Part shown: positions 25,794-35,121 of the stretch, one piece after another
Layout: every line of letters starts with the position of its first letter
Numbering within the stretch: the stretch's first letter is position 1
Source: Saccharothrix sp. ST-888
GTDB taxonomy: Bacteria > Actinomycetota > Actinomycetes > Streptomycetales > Streptomycetaceae
Assembly (NCBI RefSeq): GCF_000955975.1
Contig: NZ_JYJF01000014.1
Coordinates: forward strand, 1-64,000
Length of the DNA stretch: 64,000 nucleotides
Direction of reading: 5' to 3'
Program-made: the position numbers and the translations under genes
Notes under the pieces: generated by a model
What the model was told of the DNA's origin: nothing
What the model saw: only the letters and a program-made list of their open reading frames with translations
Database searches by the model: none

Positions 25794-25826
25794 AGAGGGT
25801 CCGCTCCACATTGGGGCGGGCCCTCT
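25794..25826. terminator. Hairpin between convergent ftsY and primase/polymerase gene
   Basis: AGAGGGTCCGCTCC at 25794-25807 pairs with GGGGCGGGCCCTCT at 25813-25826 with two G-T type wobble positions and a five-base loop, then TTCG. Lies 14 bp after the ftsY stop. Confidence 0.65.
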
Positions 25827-25922
25827 TCGCGTAGCGCGAGGACAACCGGGGGCGCGAGGTCGCGCCCCGAGGCAGCGCAACGTGCTTACGGTGACATCGA
25901 GATCCGCTGTGCGGGGTCGGGC

Positions 25923-26612
25923 TCAGGAGGCGAGCCAGGCGGGTTCGGCGGAGCGCTCGCGGCTGCGGTGGCAGGCGTAGGCGAGGGTGCCGAGCAGGAG
26001 GCGGGCCTCCGGGGGGCAGCCGGCGCTGTCGCGGGACGGGCGGCGCAGCCAGCGGACCGGCCCGAGCGAGCCGAGCGAGCTGGGCGGCGCGGCGATCCAG
26101 CTGCCCTCGCCGTGGCAGGCCAGGTCGAGGGCGGCGTCGTCCCACCCCATCCGGTACAGCAGTTCGGGCAGCCGCTGCGCGGTGCCGACCGCGACGAAGA
26201 AGAGCAGCCGCCCGGTCGGCAGGGCGAGCACCGGGCCGACCTGGGTGCCCATCCGCTCCAGCCGGACCAGGGCCCGCAGACCGGGCTGCGCCGGTACGTC
26301 CAGGACGTCGAACGCGCGGCCGGCCGGGAGGAGTACGGGTGCGTCGCCGGCCCAGAGCTCGCGCAGGGCGACGGCGGGCGGTCCGGCCTCCGGGCGGGGA
26401 CTGACGGTGTGCTCCGGGCCGACGGCGGTGTGCAGGCCGGGCGCCGCGCAGTGGGCTTCCCGGCAGCCGCAGCGGCCGTCCGCCGGGGTGCGGCCGGAGC
26501 CGACGGCGACCGTCCAGCCCCAGCGGCCGGTGTACTCGGCGGCGGCCTGGAAGGCGGTGGTCCGAGTGCGGCGGCGGGCACCGAAACGGAGATCACCGAA
26601 GAGGTTGTCCAT
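25923..26612 (-). CDS. Bifunctional DNA primase/polymerase-domain (AEP-type) protein
   Basis: A 229-residue protein beginning MDNLFGDLRFGARRR. The body resembles the N-terminal primase/polymerase domain found in actinobacterial and phage Prim-Pol proteins: ALEYTGRWGW-like start (here AAEYTGRWGWTVAVG), a CGCREAHCAAPG cysteine-bearing segment, the PVLLPAGRAFDVLDVP strand and a late P-x-S-LG-PVRWLRRP stretch. The ATG is chosen over a longer frame because upstream residues are not conserved and a GGGGAGG box precedes it. No helicase or zinc partner domain is present, and a clear catalytic DxD or DxE pair is not obvious, so it may be a regulatory relic. It is divergent from nsdA, a neighbourhood shared with S. 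coelicolor as I recall. Confidence 0.7.
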   Translation of the reverse strand: MDNLFGDLRFGARRRTRTTAFQAAAEYTGRWGWTVAVGSGRTPADGRCGCREAHCAAPGLHTAVGPEHTVSPRPEAGPPAVALRELWAGDAPVLLPAGRAFDVLDVPAQPGLRALVRLERMGTQVGPVLALPTGRLLFFVAVGTAQRLPELLYRMGWDDAALDLACHGEGSWIAAPPSSLGSLGPVRWLRRPSRDSAGCPPEARLLLGTLAYACHRSRERSAEPAWLAS

Positions 26613-27083
26613 GCCTCCCCCAACAGATTGTGTTTGCGGGTGGTTACGGGACTGTGACGGTGCGTCGATTGTCCGATGTGGAGTGTGTTGTGTGTCGGCG
26701 GCGCGCGCTGGACGGCGTGCTCCGATTCGGGTCGCTCGTGCGAGGAACCGCCTTGCCCCGGCGGGCCGGATGCCGGATCGTCGTTGCTGCACTGGGTGTC
26801 TCCGTCCTCATTCATGGCCGACAAGGCCCATGTCGTCGAAGCGAGTTGACCGTGGAGCGGGCGAATGCGGGCCGATCGGCGGGGGCGGAGCCGGGCCGAC
26901 TTCCAGTGAAGCGTGGTGCGGTGCCGATTAGTTCACTCGTAGGGGTGGCGAAAGGTGGCGTTTCCCCGTTGGTGCTCCCCCGGATGGCGGACGGGGCGTT
27001 ACGTTCGGCATACGGAACGCAGCGGACCGTCCACCTGGGGGCGGAGCCGAGACAGGCGCCGCCAGGTACGGCGGTCGGGTCAT
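26613..27083. other. 471-bp divergent intergenic region upstream of nsdA
   Basis: No coding feature is seen. A near-perfect 18-bp palindrome, CGTTCGGCATACGGAACG, lies at 27002-27019 (two mismatched pairs), 65 bp before the nsdA start, and could be an operator. Promoters for the primase/polymerase gene (minus) and nsdA (plus) must be here but I cannot place a convincing −10/−35 pair. Confidence 0.4.
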
Positions 27084-28583
27084 ATGACAAACGGGCCCCC
27101 TGGGGCCGGGCGGGATGGGGACGTTCCCATGGCAGAGAAGCAACCGAACGAGAAGCTGACGTCCTGGTTCGGCCGCAGCGGCTGGTCCAAGGGCGAGCTG
27201 GCCCGCCAGGTCAACCGCCGCGCGCGCCAGATCGGCGCCCACCACGTCAGCACCGACACCTCACGGGTGCGCCGCTGGTTGGACGGTGAGCAGCCGCGCG
27301 AGCCGATCCCGAAGATCATGTCGGAGCTGTTCTCCGAGCGCTTCGGCTCGGTGGTCTCGGTCGAGGACCTCGGGCTGCGCACCGTGGTCCCGGTGAGCAC
27401 CGTCGGCGGCGGGGTGGACCTACCGTGGAGCGGTGCCCAGACCGTCCAGCTGATCAGTGAGTACTCGCGCAGTGACCTGATGCTCAACCGCCGGGGATTC
27501 CTCGGCACTTCGCTCGCCCTGACCGCCGGTGCCGCGCTGATCGAGCCGATGCAGCGCTGGCTCACCCCCGGCCCGAGCGGCACGCCCACCCCGATCCTGG
27601 CCGCCGCCAACGGCGGGGAGCCGCACACCGGCCGGCTCTCCGAGCCGGAGCTCCAACTGCTGGAGCAGACCACGGTGATGTTCCGCCAGTGGGACGCGCA
27701 GAACGGCGGCGGGCTGCGCCGCAAGGCCGTGGTCGGCCAACTCCACGAGGTCACCGACCTGTTGCAGGAGACGTACCCCGAGCAGACCACCAAGCGGCTG
27801 TTCCGGCTGACCGCCGAACTCGCCCACCTGGCCGGGTGGATGTCGTACGACGTCGGTATGCACCCCAGCGCGCAGAAGTACTACGTCCTGGCGCTGCACG
27901 CCGCCAAGGAGGCCGGGGACCGGCCGTTCGGCGCGCTGATCCTCACCGACATGAGCCGCCAGATGATCCACCTCAACCGGGGCGAGGACGCCCTGGAGCT
28001 GATCCACCTGGCCCAGTACGGCAGTCGGGACACCGCCACTCCGCGCCAGCAGGCCCTGCTGTACGCGATGGAGGCCCGCGCGTACTCCAACATCGGTGAG
28101 ATCAACCGCTGCGCCCGCGCGGCCCGGCTGGCCGAGGACACCTTCAGCGACTGCCGTCCCGGCGACAACGACCCGAACTGGCTCAAGTTCTTCTCCGAGG
28201 CGGAGCTCAACGCGGAGAACGCGCACTCCTTCCGCGACCTCGCCTACAACTCCACCCGCAGCCCGCTCTACGCCTCGATGGCGGCGCCGGTGATGGAGCG
28301 CGCCGTGGACCTGTTCCGGCAGGACGGGGACCACGTCCGCAGCTACGCCTTCAACCTGATCGGGATGGCCAGCGTCCATCTGCTGCAGAACGAGCCCGAG
28401 CAGGCCGTGGTGATGGCCGAGCAGGCCGTGGACATCGCCAGGACGGTCCGTTCCGAGCGGCTCAACACCCGGGTGCGCAAGACCTCGGCGGCCGCGTCGC
28501 GGACTTTCAAGGGCCTGGACGCGGTCGACCGGCTGGCCGAGCGGGTGGTGCACGACATCCCGGAGTTCGCCCCGTCCGTGTGA
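27084..28583 (+). CDS. nsdA: NsdA-like negative regulator of differentiation
   Basis: A 499-residue cytoplasmic protein. Residues about 20-75 (LTSWFGRSGWSKGELARQVNRRA, given here in part as WSKGELARQVNRRA) form a predicted helix-turn-helix followed by the invariant TDTSRVRRWLDGEQPREPIP; the remainder is an alpha-helical TPR-like repeat region (MEARAYSNIGEINRCARAARLAED and similar). NsdA in S. coelicolor and S. lividans represses sporulation and antibiotic production. Gene order with amtB downstream matches. The ATG at 27084 gives the expected ~500 residues; ATG 27129 is an alternative, fifteen codons later. A Tat-like RRGFLGTSLALTAGAA segment lies at about residues 137-152, an odd feature for a cytoplasmic regulator. 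Confidence 0.85.
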   Translation: MTNGPPGAGRDGDVPMAEKQPNEKLTSWFGRSGWSKGELARQVNRRARQIGAHHVSTDTSRVRRWLDGEQPREPIPKIMSELFSERFGSVVSVEDLGLRTVVPVSTVGGGVDLPWSGAQTVQLISEYSRSDLMLNRRGFLGTSLALTAGAALIEPMQRWLTPGPSGTPTPILAAANGGEPHTGRLSEPELQLLEQTTVMFRQWDAQNGGGLRRKAVVGQLHEVTDLLQETYPEQTTKRLFRLTAELAHLAGWMSYDVGMHPSAQKYYVLALHAAKEAGDRPFGALILTDMSRQMIHLNRGEDALELIHLAQYGSRDTATPRQQALLYAMEARAYSNIGEINRCARAARLAEDTFSDCRPGDNDPNWLKFFSEAELNAENAHSFRDLAYNSTRSPLYASMAAPVMERAVDLFRQDGDHVRSYAFNLIGMASVHLLQNEPEQAVVMAEQAVDIARTVRSERLNTRVRKTSAAASRTFKGLDAVDRLAERVVHDIPEFAPSV

Positions 28584-28950
28584 CCGCCGTCCGGGTGAGG
28601 CAGCCCGGCGACGGCCTCCGTGTTCCGGCCGTCCCGGGCCTTCCGTCGTGACCGTGGACACCCCGCAGGTGGGCGACCGGCCGGGCTTCCCCCGCCCCGG
28701 AACCCAAGGGGCGCCACGGTCGGTGAGCCGTCGGCTGCGTCCGGTGCTGTGCGGCCGCACGGTAGCGCAGCCTGGCAAGTGACGCGGCCGCAATTCACGT
28801 GCTCGTAACTCTCCCGTCAACGCCGTCACGCCGGCGAAACAACGAGCCGCATCGGCCGAAATCAGCCTTCGGCACTCTCCTCTTCATCGCCGACACCCCG
28901 GGTGGCACGGGACAGGGATCCCGGGGGCGGTTTCATCAGAGGAGACGCCG
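28584..28950. other. 367-bp intergenic region with the nitrogen-control promoter of amtB
   Basis: Non-coding. The left 200 bases contain nothing I recognise beyond GC-rich short repeats; the right part holds the GlnR-like operator at 28805-28840 and the amtB leader. Confidence 0.5.
28805..28840 (+). promoter_or_regulatory. GlnR-type nitrogen-response operator upstream of amtB
   Basis: Reads GTAAC-N6-GTCAA, a four-base gap, then GTCAC-N6-GAAAC. The right half is a perfect match to the actinobacterial GlnR a/b box (GTnAC-N6-GAAAC), the left half a weaker one. In streptomycetes GlnR activates the amtB–glnK–glnD operon when nitrogen is scarce. The site is 110 bp upstream of the amtB start. The gap between halves is shorter than the usual six bases. 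Confidence 0.7.
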
Positions 28951-30348
28951 ATGCCGGACGGCTTCAGCGCGGGCGATACCGCCTTTGTGTTCATCAGTGC
29001 GGCCCTGGTCATGTTGATGACCCCGGGCCTGGCCTTCTTCTACGGAGGCATGGTCAGGGTCAAGAGCACGCTCAACATGCTGGCGATGAGCTTCATCTCG
29101 CTGGCCGTGGTCAGCGTGCTCTGGGTGCTCTACGGCTACTCGCTCGCCTTCGGCCCCGACGCCGGCGCCGGCCTGATCGGCAACCTCGACTTCCTGGGCA
29201 TGCGCGGCATCGGGCTGAACGACCTCAGCGGATCGATCCCGGTCACCGCCTTCGCCTCGTTCCAGCTGATGTTCGCGGTGATCACCCCGGCACTGATCAG
29301 CGGTGCCGTCGCGGACAGAGCCAAGTTCTCCGCCTGGGCCCTGTTCGTGGCGCTCTGGGTGACGGTGGTCTACTTCCCGGTCGCGCACTGGGTGTTCTTC
29401 TTCGACAACGGCCACGGTGGCTGGCTCGGCGACCGCAGCGGCGTGATCGACTTCGCCGGCGGTACGGCGGTGCACATCAACGCCGGCGTCGCCGGTCTCG
29501 CGCTCTGCCTGGTGCTCGGCAAGCGGGTCGGATTCAGGAAGGACCCGATGCGGCCGCACAGCCTCCCCCTGGTGATGCTCGGCTCCGGGCTGCTCTGGTT
29601 CGGCTGGTTCGGCTTCAACGCGGGCTCGGCGCTGGCCGCCAACGGCGTGGCCGGGATGGCCTTCCTCAACACCCAGGTCGCCACCGCCGCCGCGATGCTC
29701 GGCTGGCTCGCCTTCGAGCGGATCAAGCACGGCGCGTTCACCACGCTGGGCGCCGCCTCCGGTGCGGTGGCCGGACTGGTCGCCATCACCCCGGCCTGCG
29801 GTTCGGTCTCGCTGCTCGGCGCGATCGCGATCGGCCTGCTCGCCGGCGCCGTCTGCGCCGCCGCGATCGGCCTCAAGTACCGCCTGGGCTTCGACGATTC
29901 ACTGGACGTGGTCGGCGTGCACGCGGTCGGCGGCATCGTCGGCTCGCTCGCGGTGGGGCTGTTCGCCACCGGCCACGTCGGGCAGACTGCCCAGGGCCTC
30001 TTCTACGGCGGCGGGTTCGGGCAGCTCGGAAAGCAGGCGATGGGCGTCGCCGTGGTCGGCGTCTACTCGTTCGTGCTCTCCTGGCTGCTCGGTACGGCGA
30101 TCCACCGGACCGTCGGCTTCCGGGTCGCCGAGGAGGTCGAGGTCGCCGGGATCGACCAGGCCGAACACGCCGAGTCGGCCTACGACTTCAGCGCGGTCGG
30201 GGCCAGCCTGGCCCGGGCCCTGTCCGCCCCCGGAACCGATCGGCCCGCAGCGCGGACCGCTGAGAAGCCGGCCGGGAAGCCTGCCGTGAAGACCACCGAC
30301 AAGACCGCTGAGAAGCCTGCCAAGAGGACCGAGGTCGACGCCCGATGA
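28951..30348 (+). CDS. amtB: Ammonium transporter AmtB
   Basis: Trimeric inner-membrane channel for ammonium. The 465-residue product has eleven predicted transmembrane helices starting with ADTAFVFISAALVMLMTPGLAFFYGGMVR-type helix 1-2 (pieces VFISAALVMLMTPGLAFFYG and KSTLNMLAM), the pore histidines in HINAGVAGLAL (about residue 175) and the late GVHAVGGIVGSLAVG (about 325). The C-terminus after about 400 is a long Lys/Ala/Glu-rich tail (AEKPAGKPAVKTTDKTAEKP). Its stop overlaps the glnK start (ATGA), showing coupled translation with the PII protein that gates it. Confidence 0.95.
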   Translation: MPDGFSAGDTAFVFISAALVMLMTPGLAFFYGGMVRVKSTLNMLAMSFISLAVVSVLWVLYGYSLAFGPDAGAGLIGNLDFLGMRGIGLNDLSGSIPVTAFASFQLMFAVITPALISGAVADRAKFSAWALFVALWVTVVYFPVAHWVFFFDNGHGGWLGDRSGVIDFAGGTAVHINAGVAGLALCLVLGKRVGFRKDPMRPHSLPLVMLGSGLLWFGWFGFNAGSALAANGVAGMAFLNTQVATAAAMLGWLAFERIKHGAFTTLGAASGAVAGLVAITPACGSVSLLGAIAIGLLAGAVCAAAIGLKYRLGFDDSLDVVGVHAVGGIVGSLAVGLFATGHVGQTAQGLFYGGGFGQLGKQAMGVAVVGVYSFVLSWLLGTAIHRTVGFRVAEEVEVAGIDQAEHAESAYDFSAVGASLARALSAPGTDRPAARTAEKPAGKPAVKTTDKTAEKPAKRTEVDAR

Positions 30349-30683
30349 AGCTCATCACCGCCGTCATCAAGCCGCACCGACTGGACGAGGTGAAGAACGC
30401 GCTGCAGGCCTTCGGCATCCAGGGCCTCACCGTCACCGAGGCCAGCGGCTACGGCCGCCAGCGCGGCCACACCGAGGTCTACCGCGGTGCCGAGTACACC
30501 GTCGACCTGGTCCCGAAGGTCCGGATCGAGGTCCTGGTCTCCGACGAGGACGCCGACGAACTGATCGAGGTCCTGGTCAAGGCCGCCCGCACCGGCCGGA
30601 TCGGCGACGGCAAGGTGTGGAGCATCCCGGTCGACACCGCCGTCCGGGTCCGCACCGGGGAGCGCGGCCCCGACGCGCTCTGA
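30345..30683 (+). CDS. glnK: Nitrogen regulatory PII protein GlnK
   Basis: A 112-residue trimeric signal protein that senses 2-oxoglutarate and ATP/ADP. The T-loop carries Tyr51 in YRGAEYTVDL, the residue adenylylated by GlnD in Streptomyces; the B-loop TGRIGDGKVWSIPV (about 83-96) and PKVRIEVLV are intact. It overlaps amtB by four bases and lies 166 bp before glnD, separated by a hairpin repeat. Confidence 0.96.
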   Translation: MKLITAVIKPHRLDEVKNALQAFGIQGLTVTEASGYGRQRGHTEVYRGAEYTVDLVPKVRIEVLVSDEDADELIEVLVKAARTGRIGDGKVWSIPVDTAVRVRTGERGPDAL

Positions 30684-30702
30684 CGCGCTCTGACGCCCCA
30701 GC

Positions 30703-30770
30703 GGGAGCGGGGAACCGCACGACCGGCCACGCACCTCGGTAGCGGGCCGGTCGCGCGGTTCCCCGCTCCC
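30703..30770. repeat. Palindromic GGGAGCGGGGAACCGC repeat between glnK and glnD
   Basis: Perfect 16-bp outer arms (30703-30718 and 30755-30770) and a second inner GACCGGCC / GGCCGGTC stem build a long cruciform-capable hairpin. It resembles the AGGGGCGCGGGGAAC family copies at 16255, 35122 and 63503. It probably attenuates transcription from amtB–glnK into glnD; a TACCAT −10-like hexamer at 30787-30792 follows it. Confidence 0.7.
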
Positions 30771-30849
30771 CGTGGGCGCACCAGCGCCTACCATTCGGCA
30801 CAGAGCCCAGCTCATCGGCACCACCCGCACCACGGATGGGGACCTTGAC

Positions 30850-33294
30850 GTGACGACCCCCGACACCTCGCCCGCCGGAGATCCGGCCGGTCCGTCCGCC
30901 TTCGCCGCCGCCCGCAGCCGCCTGCTCGCCGAGCCGGGCCGGCACGGCGCCGAACGCAGGACAGCCCTCGCCGCGCTGGCCGACGACTGGCTGGCCGAGC
31001 TGTACGAGGCGTCCGGCGCACCGTCGGGAACCGCTCTGGTGGCGGTCGGCGGCTACGGCCGCGGCGAGCTCTCGCCGCGCAGCGACCTGGACGTGCTGCT
31101 GCTGCACCAGGGCACGCTCGACCCCGCCCTGCCGGAGCGGATCTGGTACCCGGTCTGGGACGGCGGCGCCGCGCTCGACCACTCCGTCCGCACCGTGTCC
31201 GAGGCCCGTACGGTCGCCGCCGAGGACCTCAAGGCGCAGCTCGGCCTGCTCGACGCCCGCCACCTCGCGGGCGACCCGGAGCTGACCGCCGCCCTGCGCT
31301 CCGCCGTACTCGCCGACTGGCGCGCCGCTGCCCCTAAACGGCTGCCCGAACTCCACCGGCTCTGCCTCGAACGCGCCGAGCGGCACGGCGAGTTGTCCTT
31401 CCTGCTGGAACCCGACCTCAAGGAGGCCAGGGGCGGTCTGCGGGACGTGGTCGCGCTCAACGCGATCGCCGCCAGCTGGCTCGCCGACGCACCCAGGGAC
31501 GGCCTGGAGGCGGCCGCCGCGAAAATCGCCGACGTCCGCGACGCCCTGCACCTGGCCACCGGACGGGCCACCGAACGGCTGAGCCTGCACGACCAGGACC
31601 AGGTCGCCGAGCGGCTCGGGGTGCTCGACGCCGACACCCTGCTGCGCCAGGTGTACGAAGCGGCCCGCACCGTCAGCTACGCCGGTGACGTCACCTGGCG
31701 GGCCGTCGAACGCGTCCTCGCCGCCCGCACCGGCCGGGGCCGCCGGGTCGGCCGACTGGCCTTCCCGTTCACCGGCACCGGGCGCGGCTCGGGCGCGGTG
31801 GCACGCGGAGCCGTCGAGCGCAGACCGCTCGCCGAGGGCGTGGTCGAGCAGGACGGCGAGGTGGTGCTAGCCCAGGGCGCCCGCCCGGCGCAGGACCCGG
31901 TGCTGCCGCTGCGCGCCGCCGCGGCCGCCGCGCAGGCCGGGCTCCCGATCGGGTACGCCACCGTGCGCCGGCTGGCCGCCGAGAGCCGGCCGCTGCCGGT
32001 GCCCTGGCCCGACGAGGCCCGCGAGCAGCTGATCACCCTGCTCGGCGCGGGGGAGTCCTGTCTGCCGGTCTGGGAGGCGCTGGAGGCGGAGGGCCTGATC
32101 ACCCGCCTGCTGCCGGACTGGGAGCGGGTCCGCTGCCGGCCGCAGCGCAACGCCGTGCACCGCTGGACGGTCGACCGGCACCTGGTCGAGACGGCGGTCC
32201 GGGCGGCCGGGATGACCCGCCGGGTGGCCCGGCCCGACCTGCTGCTGGTCGCGGCGCTGCTGCACGACCTCGGCAAGGGCTGGCCCGGCGACCACTCCGA
32301 GGCGGGCGAGGTGATCGTCCGGGACGTGGCGGTCCGGATGGGCTTCGACAAGGTCGACACCGAGACGCTGGCCCTGCTGGTCCGGCACCATCTGACGCTG
32401 GTCGACACCGCCACCCGCCGTGACCCGGACGATCCGGCCACCATCGACCTGATGACCAAGGTGGTCGGCACCCTGCCGCACCTGGAACTGCTGCACGCCC
32501 TCACCGAGGCCGACGCGACCGCCACCGGGCCCGCCGCCTGGAGCAGCTGGCGGGCGTCCCTGGTGGAGCGGCTGGTGGACCGGGTGGCGGCCCAGCTCGC
32601 GGGCGGCGACCCGTTCCCGGCCGAGGCCGAGCCCACCGTCGACCAGGAGCGCCTGGCGGTGGAGGCCGCCCGGACCGGCGAACCGGCGCTCGCCCTGCTC
32701 GCCCAGCCGCCGCAGGACGCCTTCGCGGCCGAGCCGACGGGCGTCGAGCTGACGCTGGCCATTCCGGACCGCCCGGCGCTGCTGAGCACGGCGGCCGGGG
32801 TGATCGCGCTGCACCGGCTGACGGTCCGCTCGGCGGCGCTGCGGCTGCTCGACCCGATCGGCGCCGGCCAGGTGCTGCTGATCCGCTGGAAGGTCGCCGC
32901 CGCGTACGGCGAGCTGCCCGAGGCGGACCGGCTGCGGGCGGATCTGCGCCGGGCCCTGGACGGTTCGCTGGACGTGGCCCGCAAGCTCGCCGAACGGGAC
33001 GCCGCGGCCCCGCGCCGCCGGGGCATCACCACCCCGCCCCCGGTGGTCGCGGTCGCCCCCGGCGGCTCGTCCAGCGCCACCGTGCTGGAGGTCCGCGCGC
33101 ACGACGCCCCCGGCCTGCTGCACCGGATCGGCCGGGCCCTGGACGCGGCGGGCGTGGTGGTCCGTACCGCCCACGTCAGCACGCTCGGCGCGGACGCGGT
33201 GGACGCCTTCTACCTCACCGATCCGGACGGCCGCCCGCTGGCGCCCGAGCGGGCCCGGGAGGTCGCCGCCCAGGTGCAGGGGGCGCTGTGCTGA
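30850..33294 (+). CDS. glnD: PII nucleotidyltransferase GlnD
   Basis: Bifunctional enzyme that modifies and demodifies GlnK; in Streptomyces it adenylylates Tyr51 of GlnK. The 814-residue product contains the nucleotidyltransferase motif GGYGRGELSPRSDLD (about residues 67-81), an HD phosphohydrolase domain with HDLGKGWPGDHS (about 471-482), and two C-terminal ACT domains (about 630-700 and 745-814) that sense glutamine. The start is GTG; an in-frame TTG two codons earlier is possible. Last gene of the nitrogen cluster. Confidence 0.94.
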   Translation: MTTPDTSPAGDPAGPSAFAAARSRLLAEPGRHGAERRTALAALADDWLAELYEASGAPSGTALVAVGGYGRGELSPRSDLDVLLLHQGTLDPALPERIWYPVWDGGAALDHSVRTVSEARTVAAEDLKAQLGLLDARHLAGDPELTAALRSAVLADWRAAAPKRLPELHRLCLERAERHGELSFLLEPDLKEARGGLRDVVALNAIAASWLADAPRDGLEAAAAKIADVRDALHLATGRATERLSLHDQDQVAERLGVLDADTLLRQVYEAARTVSYAGDVTWRAVERVLAARTGRGRRVGRLAFPFTGTGRGSGAVARGAVERRPLAEGVVEQDGEVVLAQGARPAQDPVLPLRAAAAAAQAGLPIGYATVRRLAAESRPLPVPWPDEAREQLITLLGAGESCLPVWEALEAEGLITRLLPDWERVRCRPQRNAVHRWTVDRHLVETAVRAAGMTRRVARPDLLLVAALLHDLGKGWPGDHSEAGEVIVRDVAVRMGFDKVDTETLALLVRHHLTLVDTATRRDPDDPATIDLMTKVVGTLPHLELLHALTEADATATGPAAWSSWRASLVERLVDRVAAQLAGGDPFPAEAEPTVDQERLAVEAARTGEPALALLAQPPQDAFAAEPTGVELTLAIPDRPALLSTAAGVIALHRLTVRSAALRLLDPIGAGQVLLIRWKVAAAYGELPEADRLRADLRRALDGSLDVARKLAERDAAAPRRRGITTPPPVVAVAPGGSSSATVLEVRAHDAPGLLHRIGRALDAAGVVVRTAHVSTLGADAVDAFYLTDPDGRPLAPERAREVAAQVQGALC

Positions 33295-33507
33295 ACACCG
33301 GTGGGCCCGGGTGTTCCGTCCTGTGAGGCTGGGGACGCGGCTGGCGGGCGGTTGGCCTTCGCGGGCGGAGCCGCCCTGGTCACCCGGGTGGTGGAGGGCC
33401 TCCCGGACCGGGGCCGGGGGCGGGGTGGAGACCGTACCTGGGGCGGCCGGATACCCTGGGGGCGACGACAGTACCCGTACCGATGCCGCAAGGGACCCGC
33501 GACCGAC

Positions 33508-35073
33508 GTGTTCGACACCCTCTCCGACCGCCTCGCAGCGACGTTCAAGAACCTCCGGGGCAAGGGCCGCCTCAGTGAGGCGGACATCGATGCCACCGCC
33601 CGCGAGATCCGGATCGCCCTGCTCGAAGCGGATGTCGCGCTGCCGGTGGTGCGGGCCTTCATCAAGCAGGTCAAGGACCGTGCGCTGGGCTCCGAGGTCT
33701 CCGGCGCGCTGAACCCCGCCCAGCAGGTCGTCAAGATCGTCAACGAGGAGCTCGTCAACATCCTCGGTGGCGAGACCCGGCGCCTGCAGTACGCCAAGTC
33801 CGGCCCGACGGTCATCATGCTGGCCGGTCTGCAGGGTGCCGGTAAGACCACCCTCGCGGGCAAGCTCGGCCACTGGCTGAAGAAGCAGAAGCACACCCCG
33901 CTGCTGGTCGCCTGCGACCTCCAGCGCCCCAACGCCGTCACCCAGCTGGGCGTGGTGGCGGACCGGGCCGGTGTCGCCTTCTACGGCCCCGAGGCGGGCA
34001 ACGGCGTCGGCGACCCGGTCAAGGTCGCCCGGGACTCGATCGAGTACGCCCGGCAGAAGCAGCACGACATCGTCATCGTCGACACCGCGGGCCGCCTCGG
34101 TATCGACGCCGAGCTGATGCAGCAGGCCGCGGACATCCGCGCCGCGGTCAACCCGGACGAGGTCCTGTTCGTCCTCGACGCGATGATCGGCCAGGACGCG
34201 GTGACCACCGCGCAGGCCTTCCTCGAGGGTGTCGACTTCACCGGTGTGGTGCTGTCCAAGCTGGACGGCGACGCCCGTGGTGGCGCGGCGCTCTCGGTCG
34301 CGCACGTCACCGGCCGCCAGATCATGTTCGCCTCCAACGGCGAGAAGGTCGACGACTTCGACGCCTTCCACCCGGACCGGATGGCCTCGCGCATCCTGGG
34401 CATGGGCGACGTGCTCTCCCTGATCGAGAAGGCCGAGCAGACCTTCTCGCAGGCCGAGGCGGAGAAGATCGCCTCCAAGCTGCAGGGCGGCGGCAAGGAC
34501 TTCACCCTCGACGACTTCCTGGCCCAGCTGGAGCAGGTCCGGAAGATGGGCTCGATCTCCAAGCTGCTCGGCATGCTGCCCGGCATGGGCCAGATCCGCG
34601 AGCAGATCAACAACATCGACGACAAGGACGTCGACCGGGTCGGCGCCATCATCAAGTCGATGACCCCGGCCGAGCGCACCGACCCGAAGATCATCAACGG
34701 CTCGCGGCGCGCCCGTATCGCCAAGGGTTCGGGCGTCCAGGTCGGCGAGGTCAACAACCTGGTCGAGCGGTTCTTCGACGCCCGCAAGATGATGTCCGCG
34801 ATGGCCTCCGGCAAGGGGATCCCCGGTATGCCGGGCATCCCGGGCATGGGCGGCGGCGCCAAGAAGTCCGGCAAGAAGGCCCCGGCGGCCAAGGGGCGCA
34901 AGAAGTCCGGCAACCCGCTGAAGCGGGCCCAGGAGGAGGCGGCCGCCGCGCAGCGCAAGGCGCTCGGCCCCGGCGGCCAGCAGGCCCCGGCCGAGGGCGG
35001 CGCCTTCGGCCTCGGTGCGGGCAAGGGCCCGGCGGACTTCGAGCTCCCCAAGGAGTTCAAGGACCTGCTCTGA
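33508..35073 (+). CDS. ffh: Signal recognition particle protein Ffh
   Basis: SRP54 GTPase that binds signal peptides and 4.5S RNA and targets nascent membrane proteins to FtsY. The 521-residue product starts at GTG reading VFDTLSDRL; N domain about 1-90, G domain with GLQGAGKTTLAGKL (about 106-119), DTAGRLG (about 192) and SKLDGDARGG (about 251-260), then a methionine-rich M domain (SKLLGMLPGMGQI, MMSAMASGKGIPGMPGIPGMGG). The C-terminal 70 residues are a Lys/Gly/Ala-rich extension common in actinobacteria. The open frame continues upstream but without ribosome site or similarity. Confidence 0.97.
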   Translation: MFDTLSDRLAATFKNLRGKGRLSEADIDATAREIRIALLEADVALPVVRAFIKQVKDRALGSEVSGALNPAQQVVKIVNEELVNILGGETRRLQYAKSGPTVIMLAGLQGAGKTTLAGKLGHWLKKQKHTPLLVACDLQRPNAVTQLGVVADRAGVAFYGPEAGNGVGDPVKVARDSIEYARQKQHDIVIVDTAGRLGIDAELMQQAADIRAAVNPDEVLFVLDAMIGQDAVTTAQAFLEGVDFTGVVLSKLDGDARGGAALSVAHVTGRQIMFASNGEKVDDFDAFHPDRMASRILGMGDVLSLIEKAEQTFSQAEAEKIASKLQGGGKDFTLDDFLAQLEQVRKMGSISKLLGMLPGMGQIREQINNIDDKDVDRVGAIIKSMTPAERTDPKIINGSRRARIAKGSGVQVGEVNNLVERFFDARKMMSAMASGKGIPGMPGIPGMGGGAKKSGKKAPAAKGRKKSGNPLKRAQEEAAAAQRKALGPGGQQAPAEGGAFGLGAGKGPADFELPKEFKDLL

Positions 35074-35121
35074 GTCCTCAGGGGCCCGGCGAAGCCCTTC
35101 GGGGTCGCGGGTGAGCCATCC

